This document shows, one piece after another, positions 1-10,946 of a stretch of 64,000 nucleotides of DNA (positions within the stretch are counted from its first letter, which is position 1; each line of letters starts with the position of its first letter). Below the pieces are notes generated by a model. That model did not search any database. It saw only the letters and a list, made by a program, of their open reading frames with translations, and was not told the origin of the DNA. This stretch comes from Curvularia sp. ZM96. Taxonomy: Eukaryota > Ascomycota > Dothideomycetes > Pleosporales > Pleosporaceae. The stretch spans positions 2,568,501 to 2,632,500 of the forward strand of contig JAJGBQ010000007.1 of assembly GCA_022457065.1 (NCBI GenBank), written 5' to 3'. A program made the translations under genes and the position numbers.

Positions 1-2210
1 TGGCATCTAAGCAGTTTCGGATCGTTTCGTGGCGCCGCTAGGCATTCAAAATGGATATCAGAGCCTGCCGCAATAACTGTCCCGCTCATTAGAGCAAGGA
101 ATACCCAGGGTTTTAGCAAGAAAAGCATATTGATTGTACTCTTGTAGGAACAAAGCTAAGTGTATATAGTAGTGTGTCTATAGTAGCAGAGAAGAAAGTA
201 TTGCGTTATTGCTAGCTACTCGTCAAGTACAGTAACTAGAGCTTATTATATAGAAAGTTCATAACCTATATAATTACTTAACTAAGCGTAAATAAATTAT
301 GCAAAGTCGGTAAAGAACTTTATATCTTAATAAACAGAAAGCTTAAATACGATATTACATAGAACTAGGTGATACTGCTCTAGCCCTAGTCCGCACTAAG
401 GCAGGTAAGACTTACGTTAAAGACGTCCGTGCGATTGTCTGGCGAGACTAGGGTAGTAGATAGGTTGTAACGGGCTGAACGCCCTTTGAATCATTCCTCG
501 ATAGGATCTTGGGATATCTACAGAATCCAGGTGCGCAGTCGAGTACCTAGATCCTACCTACCTAATCGTGTTGCAATTATTACTTCGTATAGTATTTACA
601 TCGCATGTGGTAGTAGCTAACCCTCTATCGAATACAACCTCTTGTATCCTCGCGATTGCTCCCTGAGCGCAACCCCTTACATAGATAACCAAATAAAGAC
701 AAATTAATCCTAAAACACGCTGCAGGATACGTTGCGTGCTAATTAGACATACAGATTCTAGGTGCGCTAGCGCTAACAAAAGTCTTTTAGAAAGGTTATT
801 AGCGATAAAGTTAGATATTACTATCTTACTAGTAAAGCCGAACTCTTAATTCTAGCCGATAGAGCCGACGATGCTTTAAAGGGCTGCGCGTTTAGAGAGC
901 TAACTCTAGAGTATACTATAATTATATTTAACGCTAACCTATCTAATCTATCACGAAGAACTAGACGTTAGCCGCGAAGTAAGACTTATCCGAAAGAGAA
1001 CTATAATAGATCGTGGGCTGAAGGAGGGCCGATATAGAGGTAACGCCAGCATATTGTTTCTTAGTATAGCGACGGCATTAGTATCTTTAAGTAGTTAGTT
1101 AACTAGAGTAGGAATAAGCACTAAGCGATATTCGCTAGCAGCCTTAGATAGCTAGCCTGCGCTATCTATAGAAGCTCTAAAGTAGCGCGGTAGTGTCGTG
1201 TTACACGGGGTTGGGGTGTATTTGCCTAGTCTCGGTCTAGGTTAGGGCGAGACGGTATAATGAAGTATGCCGTGCGATTGTCTAGCGATTCGTAGTAGAA
1301 AGGAGTTATAAGAGTTTAACTAATAGTAAAAGGATAATTAATTCTATGTGCGATAGAATAACTAAGTATTAATCTGTGTAAGAGAAGAACTTATAAGAGT
1401 TAACTACAACGAGTGTAATAATAAAATCCAACCTATTCTTATACCTATTACTTTCGGTTCTAGCATTAAGCTATCCCTCTAGAGTCAATAACTCTAGACC
1501 CTTCCTGTGAGGCTATGTCCTCACATAACTAGGGTGGCATCACTAATGCCGTGGACTTGGCGTGATGCCAATCACGTGATCATCGCCCTGCGGTGATTAT
1601 TACCTTTTGACGTGGCGCCTAATGGTCTCCTACCTGCGGCCCTCGTCTAGGAGAGATCCTTCGCTGTTACTTGTAATATGTCGGCTAACTAGGCATAGCG
1701 TGATATATAAAATATATAACTTGTTTTTTATCCTACGCTACGTAAGCGCGCTAGATCACGACGCTAGCGTATATTACTCTTGGCATAGTATGCTTCACGC
1801 GGAGAAACTCGCGGAGGGGGTTATCTCTATTGCTAGATGTATTTAGTAGGTACAATACTGTATTCTAGCTGTCTCTCTATCGTCTTAGTACCCCGAGCTT
1901 AAAAAATATTTTAATCGTTATAGTGATGCAGGGGTATAGAGAAAGAGAGACTGTAAATATTGCATATAAAATAATAAATAGCATAACGAAGACGATTGTA
2001 TTTTTTATAGCATATACTACCTAGCTAGAGACTATTATCTAGAGAGTAATGTAACGTTTAGTACAGCTCGACACGTCTGCGTGAAAAGGAGATAGGAGGT
2101 TGGGTAGCAGATCCATCTCGGTGAGGCGGGTTTCTCGGTTATGCGGGATGTACGTTAGTAGATCGGAACCAGCCAATAATATGACCTGTGCGGTTCTGTA
2201 TGTTATTAGC
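1..2210. other. Degraded AT-rich repeat DNA, no supported gene
   Basis: This stretch is dense in TA, TAG and CTA steps and has stops in all frames. The only open frames are short and many lack an ATG. It looks like old transposon DNA degraded by C-to-T change. It contains one recognisable dispersed block (470-690) shared with 51.5-52.1 kb. I see no gene in it. Confidence 0.6.
470..690 (+). repeat. Degraded dispersed repeat, copy 1
   Basis: Three short blocks here match blocks at 51506-52055 in the same orientation. One starts GGGCTGAACGCCC (474), one centres on ATCTACAG (about 514), and one runs about 610-680. Identity is roughly 75 percent by eye and differences are mostly transitions. The family is not identified; it is probably a RIP-degraded transposon. 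Confidence 0.45.
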
Positions 2211-2214
2211 GTAT

Positions 2215-3530
2215 TTTGGCCCACCAGAAATTCATGACACGCACAAGGATATTAATAGCGCATGCTTGAGTCATCGAAAAGGCCTCAGTGATCAATAGTT
2301 AAACACTAAATGTCATCTAGCTTAGTCTTCCAAACTCAGCGAGGAAAAAGGAAGCCATTTCACTCATGGCTATGTCTTACGTCCCATGGAACTTGGAATA
2401 TGAAAATAGAATTTGTAAATTAAAATCAAAACCCATAGGCAAAAGCGCGCTACTCGCTCATCGGCTAGCTATCCGCTTCTATGTCTGCCTATGGCGCCTT
2501 GGACTTCTCCGCAGCCCAACACGCTGCTTCAATAAACTCTTCTTAGCCTGTCCAGTTCTTTCGGGCAGGTCTATACGTATTGCAGACTCCAATTGCTTGA
2601 GAAGTGCTGTATCACCTTCTACTCCGCTTGCCTTGACATGTGTATCAGGAACATTTGCGTCACTAGCTGTAGAACACTTGCGCTCTATGATATGTGCTGT
2701 GATCTCGTCAATGTTGGAGGTCTCCGTCAGTTCACTAAGGTAGCTATTGAACCTAGGACTCTCGACCAAGCCTAGCGCTTGCGCCTGAGAACTGTCCTGA
2801 TTCAGAGTGTCGTCCCTCTCAGTGTGGAAGGTCTGATTGTCGTCTTTACGCAAGTAGGTTCCAGCATTGATAAGGAGTGCGGTTCGCATCTTATGAATAT
2901 TTCCACGCAAGACCGCTATATCCTTCTGATGTAGCCATAGAGAATAGTCTATGTCGTAAAGCCAGCAGTCATACGATGCGAACCAATCCGTAGGCTCGTG
3001 ATCATGCTCTTTCGCACTCATGTTGTTCTCAGATTCTTCAATCTAAGTGTATAAGCGGATAACACAGCTAGTACAGTAGATGGCTCACCTTAATCGGCTT
3101 CATTTATGAGAGCGTCGTCGACTTCTACTAAGGCGCATACAGTGCTAGCCTTCTAACTACGTGCAGAAAAGGGTTCTGGTAGGTAAAGGACAGTAACAAG
3201 GATAATAAGAATGAGAAGTAGTGATTGTTTTATCTAGAAGTGTACATCTGTATGATTTCGCCGTGCTATCATATGGGGAGGCATGTTTTCCCTAAAGCCC
3301 ATTCGGTCTCTCTGTTGAGGATATTCATGTGGAGCTACTGCGTACTGCTACAAGTCCTAGAAAGGCTTAAGAATATTAATAGATCAAATAAACTGGGTAT
3401 TCTCTGACTTAAAATAACGGAAGGCTGTGTTAGCAAAACTGATGCTAAATGCTTACTTGATGCTGGGGTCATACTGGGCCCTTGTGGAGCCCATCTATGT
3501 AAGTTAGGACTTACTATCCAGATCTGAACT
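2215..3530 (-). repeat. Inverted segmental duplication, copy 1
   Basis: This ~1.3 kb block is repeated in inverted orientation at about 49660-50960. It holds a whole orphan gene, its upstream region to ~3530 and its 3' flank to ~2215. The non-coding flanks also align, for example around AGTGTACATCTGTATGA at about 3240 against 49960 and GACTAAGCTA downstream of both genes. It is therefore a DNA duplication and not only two related genes. Confidence 0.75.
2479..3103 (-). CDS. Orphan protein, copy 1 of an inverted duplicated pair
   Basis: Function unknown; I do not recognise the family. The model has two exons: a 15-nt coding exon 3089-3103 (MKPIK), a 46-nt intron 3043-3088 (GTGAGC...TTAG) and exon 2 at 2479-3042, giving 192 residues. 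The paralogue at 50095-50692 has the same structure, with a 15-nt first exon ending IK and a 46-nt intron. That agreement supports both models. Conserved blocks are an N-terminal EPTDW..SYD.WLY.IDYSLW segment followed by HQKDIAVLRGNIH, a central Ser/Glu/Asp-rich variable part, and a strongly basic tail (KQRVGLRRSPRR) that could be a nuclear or nucleic-acid-binding tail. There is no signal peptide or membrane segment. It is divergent from the pseudokinase gene that starts at 3793. An ATG at 3021 could serve as an alternative start. Confidence 0.7.
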
Positions 3531-3792
3531 AGCATACATGCTCACACAGCGCCCCATATCCTTGTTTGCTCACAATAGACAGATTAGCTACCATAAGCCT
3601 CAAGGTAGTGTAACCTACATCAACAATATAATCTTTGGTAGTACAAATGGACTTCTGGCTCAGCTTCACCTTTCCGAGAACCATCCGCAATTCCCCAAAC
3701 ACACGCATTTAGTCACTTTTCTATCGATTAGAATATCTAGCCACATTACTGGAAGTGAAGCACCAAGTCCTCCAATTGTACCGTTAGCTGCA

Positions 3793-4966
3793 ATGGCCTT
3801 TCGCAGGCCAAGATTGGCACGTTGTACCCAATTCATTGATGAAGACAACCCAAAACTTGTGTTGCCATCGCTAGCCAGCAACCAAGAAGATTATAGGTCT
3901 CCGTCCCCTGAGAGCACCAGTGCAGATGCCAAGCTGGTTGAAAGCAGCGAATCACACGCAAACCAGAGATCTGTTCAGACCCTTTCGCTCCTTGAAGGAA
4001 CGACTGTCAAGTCGCAGATGCGATCAGATATTCCAATTACGTCTGGATCGCTTTGGAACAAATACCAGTTTATTCACAAGCGCAGGCTTGGTGGATTGGT
4101 CATTGTTGTTTTCGAGTCATCAACCGATAACGACCACTACCTGATTAGAAGAATGAAAGTTGGAAAAGACGAGATCTTGTCGTTTCGCAAGCGATGGCTA
4201 TCCCACGATAATCTCTCCAAGACGCATGAAGTCTTTGAAGATGGGGGAAATTTCTACTGTGTAATGGAGTCTGCAGTTGTTACTCTTCTACATGTTTGTC
4301 GCTGCCCTGAATATCCAAACGAGGAACAACTGGTCGCCATCACAAAGCAGGTGGGAATGCGCCTCACGCAACTTTCTTTGATCACTGACGTAAACAGATG
4401 CTTGCCGGGGTTGCTTACTTGGCCTCGGAGGGTCTTCTCCACACACGCCTAAGAATCGAAAACGTGGTCATTAGCGACGAAGGCGTGGTCAAGATTAGTA
4501 GGCTAGACGCTTGCATAATAGAAATGCCGCCATGCTGATATCGATAGACAAACTTGAATACTGCAAAACGGATCGCGACTCCTCGCTTAAGAGCGCGAAG
4601 GCTTTTGGGCGTACTGTCGTGATGCTCATGGCCAAGTCCGCCTACAAAAAAGGAGATATCACTGTGCGACCACAACACAGCTGGTCCGAGATGGCAGTGG
4701 AATTTCTGTCTGCAACAAGAACTTGGACACCGGATGCACTTCTCCACGTATGATCTTCAGAACTGTGATACAGATATAGACTAACATGTCTATAGCACGA
4801 TTTCATACATCAGGAGTCCAAGATCAAGGCACTAAAGCTACATGTGCAACTTGTTCAAGGAACTGCGCACATGGAAAATGATGAAGATAAGGATGATACG
4901 GATGATGATTATGAAGAGGACGAGGACATTGTGAACCGATACATAATGCAGCTGAAACAATCATAG
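3793..4966 (+). CDS. Protein kinase-like (pseudokinase) protein, four exons
   Basis: The predicted protein of 342 residues has a kinase fold similar to PAK/STE20-like domains but lacks catalytic residues. Exons are 3793-4350, 4398-4497, 4548-4747 and 4796-4966. The introns are 47, 50 and 48 nt, with branch sites CTGAC, CTGAT and CTAAC, and they keep one frame to a TAG at 4964. Residues 1-85 are Ser/Thr-rich and look disordered. A degraded N-lobe follows (YQFIHKRRLGG, LIRRMK), then the C-lobe: MLAGVAYLASEGLLH, HTRLRIEN where HRDxxxxN is expected, VKINKLEYC where DFG is expected, FGRTVVMLMAK, and WSEMAVEFLSAT. The tail is Asp/Glu-rich. The catalytic Asp of HRD and the Asp of DFG are absent, so phosphotransfer is unlikely. 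The frame is open upstream to an ATG at 3538, so a longer start is possible. The start at 3793 was chosen for its context and the match length. Confidence 0.65.
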
Positions 4967-5414
4967 GGCAACCTACAATCGGGTGGCAAAGGGAGAGCTG
5001 AAATCCAATCGTGGAGTTATGTCAAGTAAAGAGAAATGTATACACTCCGGAAAAGCTTCACTCACTTGCACAGTCGTCAGGAATGATATTACATGGGAAT
5101 ACATACATGAAATTCCCACAACAATGATTGAACAAAAGAAGACGTTCATTCACTATTCCAGCAATGGACATTCGCAACAAACACCACCCCCTACTGTCAT
5201 GACACCGCAATTGCCCTTAACAGATCTATTCAAAGCTACATTGAAATCTATAACCATGTGACAGTAGTTACAGCCACGCGTCAAAAGTTTCGCCTCGCTA
5301 GTGCCCCCACCACCCCTCCACCACCAACCATCAATATTTTGAACGCCTCTCACCACCGCGCTACTGCACCGATTCGCCTGAAAAATGTCTCAAAGTGTTC
5401 GCCGTGGCCCAAAT
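4967..5414. other. Intergenic, no supported gene
   Basis: The open frames here are short and unrecognised. The segment separates the pseudokinase gene from a Tc1-like relic, whose left terminal repeat, if any, I could not identify. Confidence 0.4.
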
Positions 5415-6379
5415 ATGACAATACACAAGCAAAATATTGCGGTAGGGATGTTGAGTGGTGGTTGCAGTGTAGCTGAAGTTGCTGCTCTTTCACCGTGATC
5501 CCTTCACCATCCGCTGCCTCTACCAAAAGTACTCCACCACCTCAACAACTTCAGATAAACCTCGCAGCGGCCGCCCCACGATACTATGGAGACATCAGAA
5601 GAGGCTGATCTATCGCGCAGCACATTGAGCGCCCAGAATGGAGTACAAAGACCTCATTGAAACTGCAACTATAGTACAACTTGATGGAACACCTTCACGC
5701 CCACTCAGCAAGTTAACGCTTTGTCGTATGTTCCGCAAGCTCAATATGGTCAGATATCGCTGCAAGTCGCGCCCAAAGATATCGCCACAACATGCTTGCA
5801 AGCGCCTACAGTTTGCTAGACGTTATCACCAGGAACAGGAGTGGTGCTTCAGATATCTAGAAGAAAAATGGAAAAACGCACGATTACTCAAGTATCAACA
5901 GGTAAAATCAAATCACAGATGGTATGGGCGCTATCTCGCTGGATGAACGTGGGCGTGGTCGTCGCAGTCCACTGGTGATAATGGAAAGGGACACTGATGC
6001 CGCTGGTGGTGGCTACACCAGCCAAAAGTACATTCAAGTCCTTCGTAAAGGTCTTCTACTTTCATACAGGGCTTCTCAATTGTTTATGTAGGATAACGCG
6101 CGCATACACACCTCTAGAGTCGTCCGGACTTTTCTTGCTGATCACCAGATCACGACACTTGGCTGACCAGCGTACTCACCCGATCTCATCCCTACTGAGC
6201 ACCTCTGGTGGTTGCTGAAATGGCGCATGAACAAATTCTACCCACAATATAACAATTACAGCCAAACCGAGGAACAGTGGGATGGCTTTTGTCGCGCTCT
6301 AGAAGACTGCTGGCGGAGGATACCACGCAGACAGATAACACATGATTACGCCAATGCCGCGCCACTTTGGGGCTTGTAG
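5415..6379 (+). pseudogene. Broken Tc1-like (DD34E) transposase
   Basis: This is a relic of a Tc1/mariner transposase. An N-terminal helix-turn-helix is readable from the ATG at 5415 (VGMLSGGCSVAEVAALFHRD, then DKPRSGRPT). A central part reads RCKSRPKISPQHACKRLQFA. The C-terminal catalytic part reads DNARIHTSRVV, then AYSPDLIPTEHLWW, with 34 residues between D and E as in Tc1. The parts lie in different frames. The first catalytic Asp region is unrecognisable, and there are stops inside (ATG-TAG-GAT at about 6089, probably a former CAG; and a TGA before PAYSPD). The length of ~965 bp is close to that of a complete gene. I could not define terminal inverted repeats. It is not closely similar to the intact transposase at 62352. 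Confidence 0.8.
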
Positions 6380-6682
6380 AGCTGCGTGCGGGTGGCAGAC
6401 AGAGTACTAGTACTCAGGAGAATATTACATGTCTCAGAATCAAATTCCATGAAGCTTTGGTGGAGTTACCACTATCTATCATGGTTGTTTAGTTTTGGTG
6501 ACCGTGGTGTTTCGCTTACTTGGCATGCGAAACTTTCGATCCAGTACTGTAACAAGTGGGATTTCTCTTTGGCGTAAATAGGCATCTTCACTAAATGCAC
6601 TACCAGCGCTTCCTATTTGACGATCTGATTGCGGGTCGCTCCTCGGTTTCTTGAGCTCGACCCTCTATCATGCCACATTATA

Positions 6683-7212
6683 ACGTCCATCCCTACGTGC
6701 CGGGACGCACGGTGTAACGGGACACTTTTTCTTTCGGGTGCCCGGATTGTACCAACTATGCCTATAAATGTACAGGTCTAGCGTGCATCTATTTTATAGT
6801 TCTTGCTCTTCTAGTGCATCAGCCTCCGACGCTAAGAGGCGTGTTGTTGACCACGCTGTCGTTCATCCTGTCGGTGCCGTCCATCAACTCTCCTCTAATA
6901 CCCCCTTGTTTATCCGCGGTAGTATAAGCTTCTACACAGCTCGGTGGGCTAGAAAGAAAGCTGAAATGGCAAAGATCAAGACTGCACACTCAAAAAGTCG
7001 ACTTAACGTGAGGAGCGTACATCCCGGCAGTTTCTCCGCGCTAGCGACAACATCATCAAAACGCGACGAGCCGGTCGTGCGACTTTAGCGGCGTTTGGTA
7101 GCGGTAGCGTGCTGAGATATCTGCGAGGGGTTGCGCGCTGTGGCTGAGAGCTGCGGCTCTCACTCATCGCCTGACCTTAGACAGCTCTTATTCCCGGGCT
7201 GGTAAGCAGTTG
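6683..7212 (+). repeat. Left arm of inverted repeat around NLR gene
   Basis: This arm matches the reverse complement of 11165-11686 over almost its whole length. It includes a perfect CGTGCCGGGACGCACGGTGT near the outer end and long identical stretches in the middle. Most differences are transitions. A weak open frame (about 6768-7088) is partly conserved in both arms, but there is no recognisable domain. Confidence 0.75.
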
Positions 7213-7556
7213 CCCCCGTCGAACAGAGCCAGGCGAGACGCTATAACGATAACCTTTACAGATTAGTTAGCTATATTGGCAGGCATCTTACCCATATGTG
7301 CACTCTTCTGACATGGGTTTGCAAGGCAAACACTGCCTTGGCGTAAATGGTGAGGGGAGGCAGTGCAGGACGCTGGGCGCTTGATGTAGCCAGCAGCACC
7401 TTCAGCCCGGTTGCATGCACTGCCTCACCAGGCTACCTTCTCTACCTTATCGCAAACATGTCATTCTACTCCTGCTAACATTCTGCTCTCACCAATCTAC
7501 CACTAAAGTCGTTCACGCCTCTGATTCTTTAGACTGCAGTCCGAGCTGCAAGCGTC

Positions 7557-10500
7557 ATGCGGCTTCTCCATTTCGACGCGCAAGGTAAACTGATCTTGAC
7601 AGACTTTCGCGGCAAGCTGATCCCGCCCTACGCTATTCTATCGCACCGATGGGGCGACTCTGAAATCCTTATCGAAGACATATTGAATAGAAACTACAAA
7701 GAGAAAGAAGAAGGCTATCGAAAGCTACGTTTCTGCGCCGAACAAGCAGCTCAGGACGGGCTGCGGTACTTCTGGATCGACACGTGCTGCATTGATAGAT
7801 GGGATAACAATGAGCGCTCAAAGGCGATCAACTCGATGTTCCAGTGGTACCAGAACGCGGCCCGATGTTACGTCTTTCTGTCGGATGTCTCGCTATCCGC
7901 TACGGCGGACACGCCCCAGCGCAGCGACTGGGAGACGTCGTTCCGGAAGAGCGAATGGTTCACTCGAGGCTGGACCCTCCAAGAGCTGGTCGCGCCAGTG
8001 TCAGTCGAGTTCTTCTCGTGTGAAGGACAGTGCATAGGCGACAAAGTGTCACTTGATCAACTACTACACGATATTACCGACATCCCACTCGCCGCGCTGC
8101 ACAACTGTCCTTTAGTCCAGTTTAGCACATCTGAGCGAATGCGATGGGCTGAAAATCGCAGAACGACCGAAGACGAAGACATTATATACTGCCTGCTTGG
8201 AGTCCTCGACATCTCTATGCCAACCGCGTATGGCGAAGGACAGGAGAGTGCACGAAGAAGACTGTGCATTGAGGTGGAGGCAGCTGGTAGAGCACCGTCA
8301 ATCATTCCGTTTGCGCGCAACTACCGCTTCGTCGGTCAAGAGTCGCATCTCGCCAAACTCGAGGCAAAGCTCTTCAGCAGCGAACAGACCACCACCGCAC
8401 TAGCAATATTCGGCCCTGGCGGAACAGGCAAGTCGCAGCTCGCACTCGAGGTTGCACACAGAACAAGGCAGAATTACAAGCATTGCTCAGTCTTCTGGAT
8501 CGATGCGAGCAATAAAGATAGTTTCTACCAGTCGTATGCCAGTGTTGCGCAAAAGCTCGGCGTTTCTGGGTGGGACAATGATGAGGCAGATATGAAGCAG
8601 CTTGCAAGACGCTGTGTGGTAGAGATTAGTGCGCGACAGTGCTTACTGATCTTCGACAACGTAGAGGACACCACTCTGCAATCTAGCGGTTCATCAATAG
8701 CAGAGGCTGCAAACTTGACCGACTACCTGCCTCGTTCTCACCTATGCTCCATCATCTTTACAACAACGAGCAGCAACATAGCCAGGACGTTGGCTTCACA
8801 GTGTGTTGTAGAACTGCAAGAGCTAACACTAGACACAGCGCAAAGGATGCTGCAAAATCATTTGGCAAGGCCACTTGCGAACACTGAGCAGCAGGAAGCC
8901 GAGTACTTGCTAGGAGAGCTAATATATCTGCCTCTAGCGGTCGCACAAGCAGCAGCCTGCATGAACATGAGCGGTATGACTGTACAGGAGTACCGATCAC
9001 GACTAAATGAGCACACCGAACTAGCTCTCGAATATAGCAGTAACTCGTCTGAGGGTAAGCTACGGGGCGCCGGCGTGAAAGACCCCGTTGCTACTACAGT
9101 CTTTCTCTCTATGGATCGGATCAGTAGTAATAACGCGTTTGCTGCAGACTATCTGTTCTTTGCTGCATGTGTAGATCGAAAAGACATCTCGCTTGATCTT
9201 CTAGAGGCAGCATCGCCGCAAGCAAGAGAAGATGCTGTTAGGCTACTTGATAAGTATGCGCTTGTCACTAGGCGACCTGCTGAGTCTGCACTCGATCTTC
9301 ATCGATTGGTACATCAAGCTCTACGCAAGCGGCTACAAGTGCATGGACGGCTTGGACAGTGGACTCGGCGTACTATAACACAGCTACTTCGGGTGTACCC
9401 AGACGATGATCACAGTAACAGAAGCAAGTGGAGACGACTGCTTCCGCATGCCCAGTATGCTCTGTCGCATAGTCCGGCGGATGATGACGACGAAGAAAGA
9501 TTACGGCTTGCATCAAAATGTGCTGTGACTCTGTTTAGTGACGGACGGTATGAGGAAGCCGAAGAGCTGCAGGTGCAAGTGATGCAGTCGACGAAGAGAG
9601 TTCTTGGCGACGAGCATCCTTCCACGCTGACCAGCATGGACAACCTGGCGTTAACGTACTCAAACCAAGGGCGACGACAGGAGGCTGAAGAGCTGCAGGT
9701 GCAGGTGGTGCAGACGAGGAAGAGAGTGCTTGGCGACGAGCATCCTTCCACGCTGACCAGCATGCACAACCTGGCGTTAACGTACTCAAACCAAGGGCGA
9801 TGGAAAGAGGCCGAAGAGCTGCAGATGCAAGAGATGCAGATAAGCAAGAGAGTGCTTGGCGACGAGCATCCTGACACGCTGACCAGCATGGGCAACCTGG
9901 CGTCGACATACAGGAACCAAGGGCGATGGAAGGAGGCCGAAGAGCTAGAGGTGCAAGTGATGCAGACTTGGGAGAGAGTGCTTGGCGACGAGCATCCTTC
10001 CACGCTGACCAGCATGGCCTACCTGGCGTCGACGTACAGGAACCAAGGACGATGGCAGGAGACTGAAGAGCTAGAGGTGCAGGTGGTGCAGACGAGGAAG
10101 AGAGTGCTTGGCGACGAGCATCCTGACACGCTGACTAGCATGAACAACCTGGCGTTGACGTATAGGAACCAGGGGCGATGGAAAGAGGCCGAAGAGCTGC
10201 AGGTGCAGGTAGTGCAGATAAGCAAGAGAGTGCTTGGCGACGAGCATCCTGACACGCTGATCAGCATGGGCAACCTGGCGTCGACATACAGTTATCAAGG
10301 GCGATGGAAGGAGGCCGAAGAGCTAGAGGTGCAAGTGATGCAGACTTGGGAGAGAGTGCTTGGCGACGAGCATCCTTCCACGCTGACCAGCATGGGCAAC
10401 CTGGCGTTAACGTACTCAAACCAAGGGCGACGACAGGAGGCTGAAGAGCTGCAGGTGCAGGTGGTGCAGACGAGGAAGAGAGTGCTTGGCGACGAGCATC

Positions 10501-10946
10501 CTAACACGCTGACCAGCATGAACAACCTGGCGTTGACGTATAGGAACCAGGGGCGATGGAAAGAGGCCGAAGAGCTGCAGGTGCAGGTGGTGCAGATAAG
10601 CAAGAGAGTGCTTGGCGACGAGCATCCTGACACACTGATCAGCATGGGCAACCTAGCGTCGACATACAGTTATCAAGGGCGATGGAAGGAGGCCGAAGAG
10701 CTAGAGGTGCAAGTGATGCAGACTTGGGAGAGAGTGCTTGGCGACGAGCATCCTAACACGCTGACCAGCATGGGCAATCTCGCCTTCACGCTGCAGTCGC
10801 AAGCTCGCCGCGAGGAGGCTCTTGCACTGATGGAAATATGCTTCCAGTTGCGCCAGCAGGTCCTTGGCGAGCAACACCATGATACACAGTCGTCGCTTGA
10901 CACGCTGCATAGTTGGCGAGCGGAGTGTATTAACGAGAACCCGTGA
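7557..10946 (+). CDS. HET-NB-ARC-TPR NOD-like receptor
   Basis: An intronless 1129-residue protein. Residues ~20-150 carry a HET domain (YAILSHRWGD; GLRYFWIDTCCID; WFTRGWTLQELVAP), the cell-death effector domain of fungal incompatibility proteins. Residues ~258-480 form an NB-ARC ATPase, with P-loop GPGGTGKSQLALEVA at ~286 and Walker B CLLIFDNVED at ~361. A winged-helix-like linker follows (LLDKYALVTRR, LHRLVHQALR). From residue 663 to the end come ten near-identical 42-residue TPR units and a degenerate eleventh. By family knowledge, ligand recognition by the repeats would trigger nucleotide-dependent oligomerisation and HET-mediated cell death; the ligand is unknown. The start is the first ATG in an open frame (GCGTCATGC context), and the HET motif begins at about residue 24, as usual. 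The gene is enclosed by inverted repeats. It appears intact. Confidence 0.95.
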   Translation: MRLLHFDAQGKLILTDFRGKLIPPYAILSHRWGDSEILIEDILNRNYKEKEEGYRKLRFCAEQAAQDGLRYFWIDTCCIDRWDNNERSKAINSMFQWYQNAARCYVFLSDVSLSATADTPQRSDWETSFRKSEWFTRGWTLQELVAPVSVEFFSCEGQCIGDKVSLDQLLHDITDIPLAALHNCPLVQFSTSERMRWAENRRTTEDEDIIYCLLGVLDISMPTAYGEGQESARRRLCIEVEAAGRAPSIIPFARNYRFVGQESHLAKLEAKLFSSEQTTTALAIFGPGGTGKSQLALEVAHRTRQNYKHCSVFWIDASNKDSFYQSYASVAQKLGVSGWDNDEADMKQLARRCVVEISARQCLLIFDNVEDTTLQSSGSSIAEAANLTDYLPRSHLCSIIFTTTSSNIARTLASQCVVELQELTLDTAQRMLQNHLARPLANTEQQEAEYLLGELIYLPLAVAQAAACMNMSGMTVQEYRSRLNEHTELALEYSSNSSEGKLRGAGVKDPVATTVFLSMDRISSNNAFAADYLFFAACVDRKDISLDLLEAASPQAREDAVRLLDKYALVTRRPAESALDLHRLVHQALRKRLQVHGRLGQWTRRTITQLLRVYPDDDHSNRSKWRRLLPHAQYALSHSPADDDDEERLRLASKCAVTLFSDGRYEEAEELQVQVMQSTKRVLGDEHPSTLTSMDNLALTYSNQGRRQEAEELQVQVVQTRKRVLGDEHPSTLTSMHNLALTYSNQGRWKEAEELQMQEMQISKRVLGDEHPDTLTSMGNLASTYRNQGRWKEAEELEVQVMQTWERVLGDEHPSTLTSMAYLASTYRNQGRWQETEELEVQVVQTRKRVLGDEHPDTLTSMNNLALTYRNQGRWKEAEELQVQVVQISKRVLGDEHPDTLISMGNLASTYSYQGRWKEAEELEVQVMQTWERVLGDEHPSTLTSMGNLALTYSNQGRRQEAEELQVQVVQTRKRVLGDEHPNTLTSMNNLALTYRNQGRWKEAEELQVQVVQISKRVLGDEHPDTLISMGNLASTYSYQGRWKEAEELEVQVMQTWERVLGDEHPNTLTSMGNLAFTLQSQARREEALALMEICFQLRQQVLGEQHHDTQSSLDTLHSWRAECINENP
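9543..10802 (+). repeat. Ten tandem 126-bp TPR-coding repeats
   Basis: Units start at 9543 and every 126 bp up to 10677, and a diverged unit follows at 10803. Each encodes a 42-residue motif with an invariant core RVLGDEHP.TL.SM. Variation is concentrated in a few codons: (R/W)(Q/K) after GR; the three residues before (K/E)RVLG; the residue after HP; and the residue before NLA. Units 5-7 (10047-10424) and 8-10 (10425-10802) form a 378-bp block duplication with only a few differences in units 6/9 and 7/10. This indicates recent unequal exchange. Confidence 0.95.

Noticed and set aside
4443..4550. A frameshift in the kinase-like gene near 4510.
   Set aside because: A 50-nt GT-AG intron (4498-4547) with branch CTGAT restores the frame and a family-like VKINKLEYC, so no frameshift is needed.
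5000..6700. Terminal inverted repeats for the Tc1-like relic.
   Set aside because: No convincing inverted pair could be found by eye on either side; ends probably lost or too diverged.
9410..10903. Long open frames on the minus strand opposite the NLR repeats (up to ~200 codons).
   Set aside because: They mirror the 126-bp repeat on the coding strand, have Cys/Ser-rich repetitive translations and no independent motif. They are antisense shadows.
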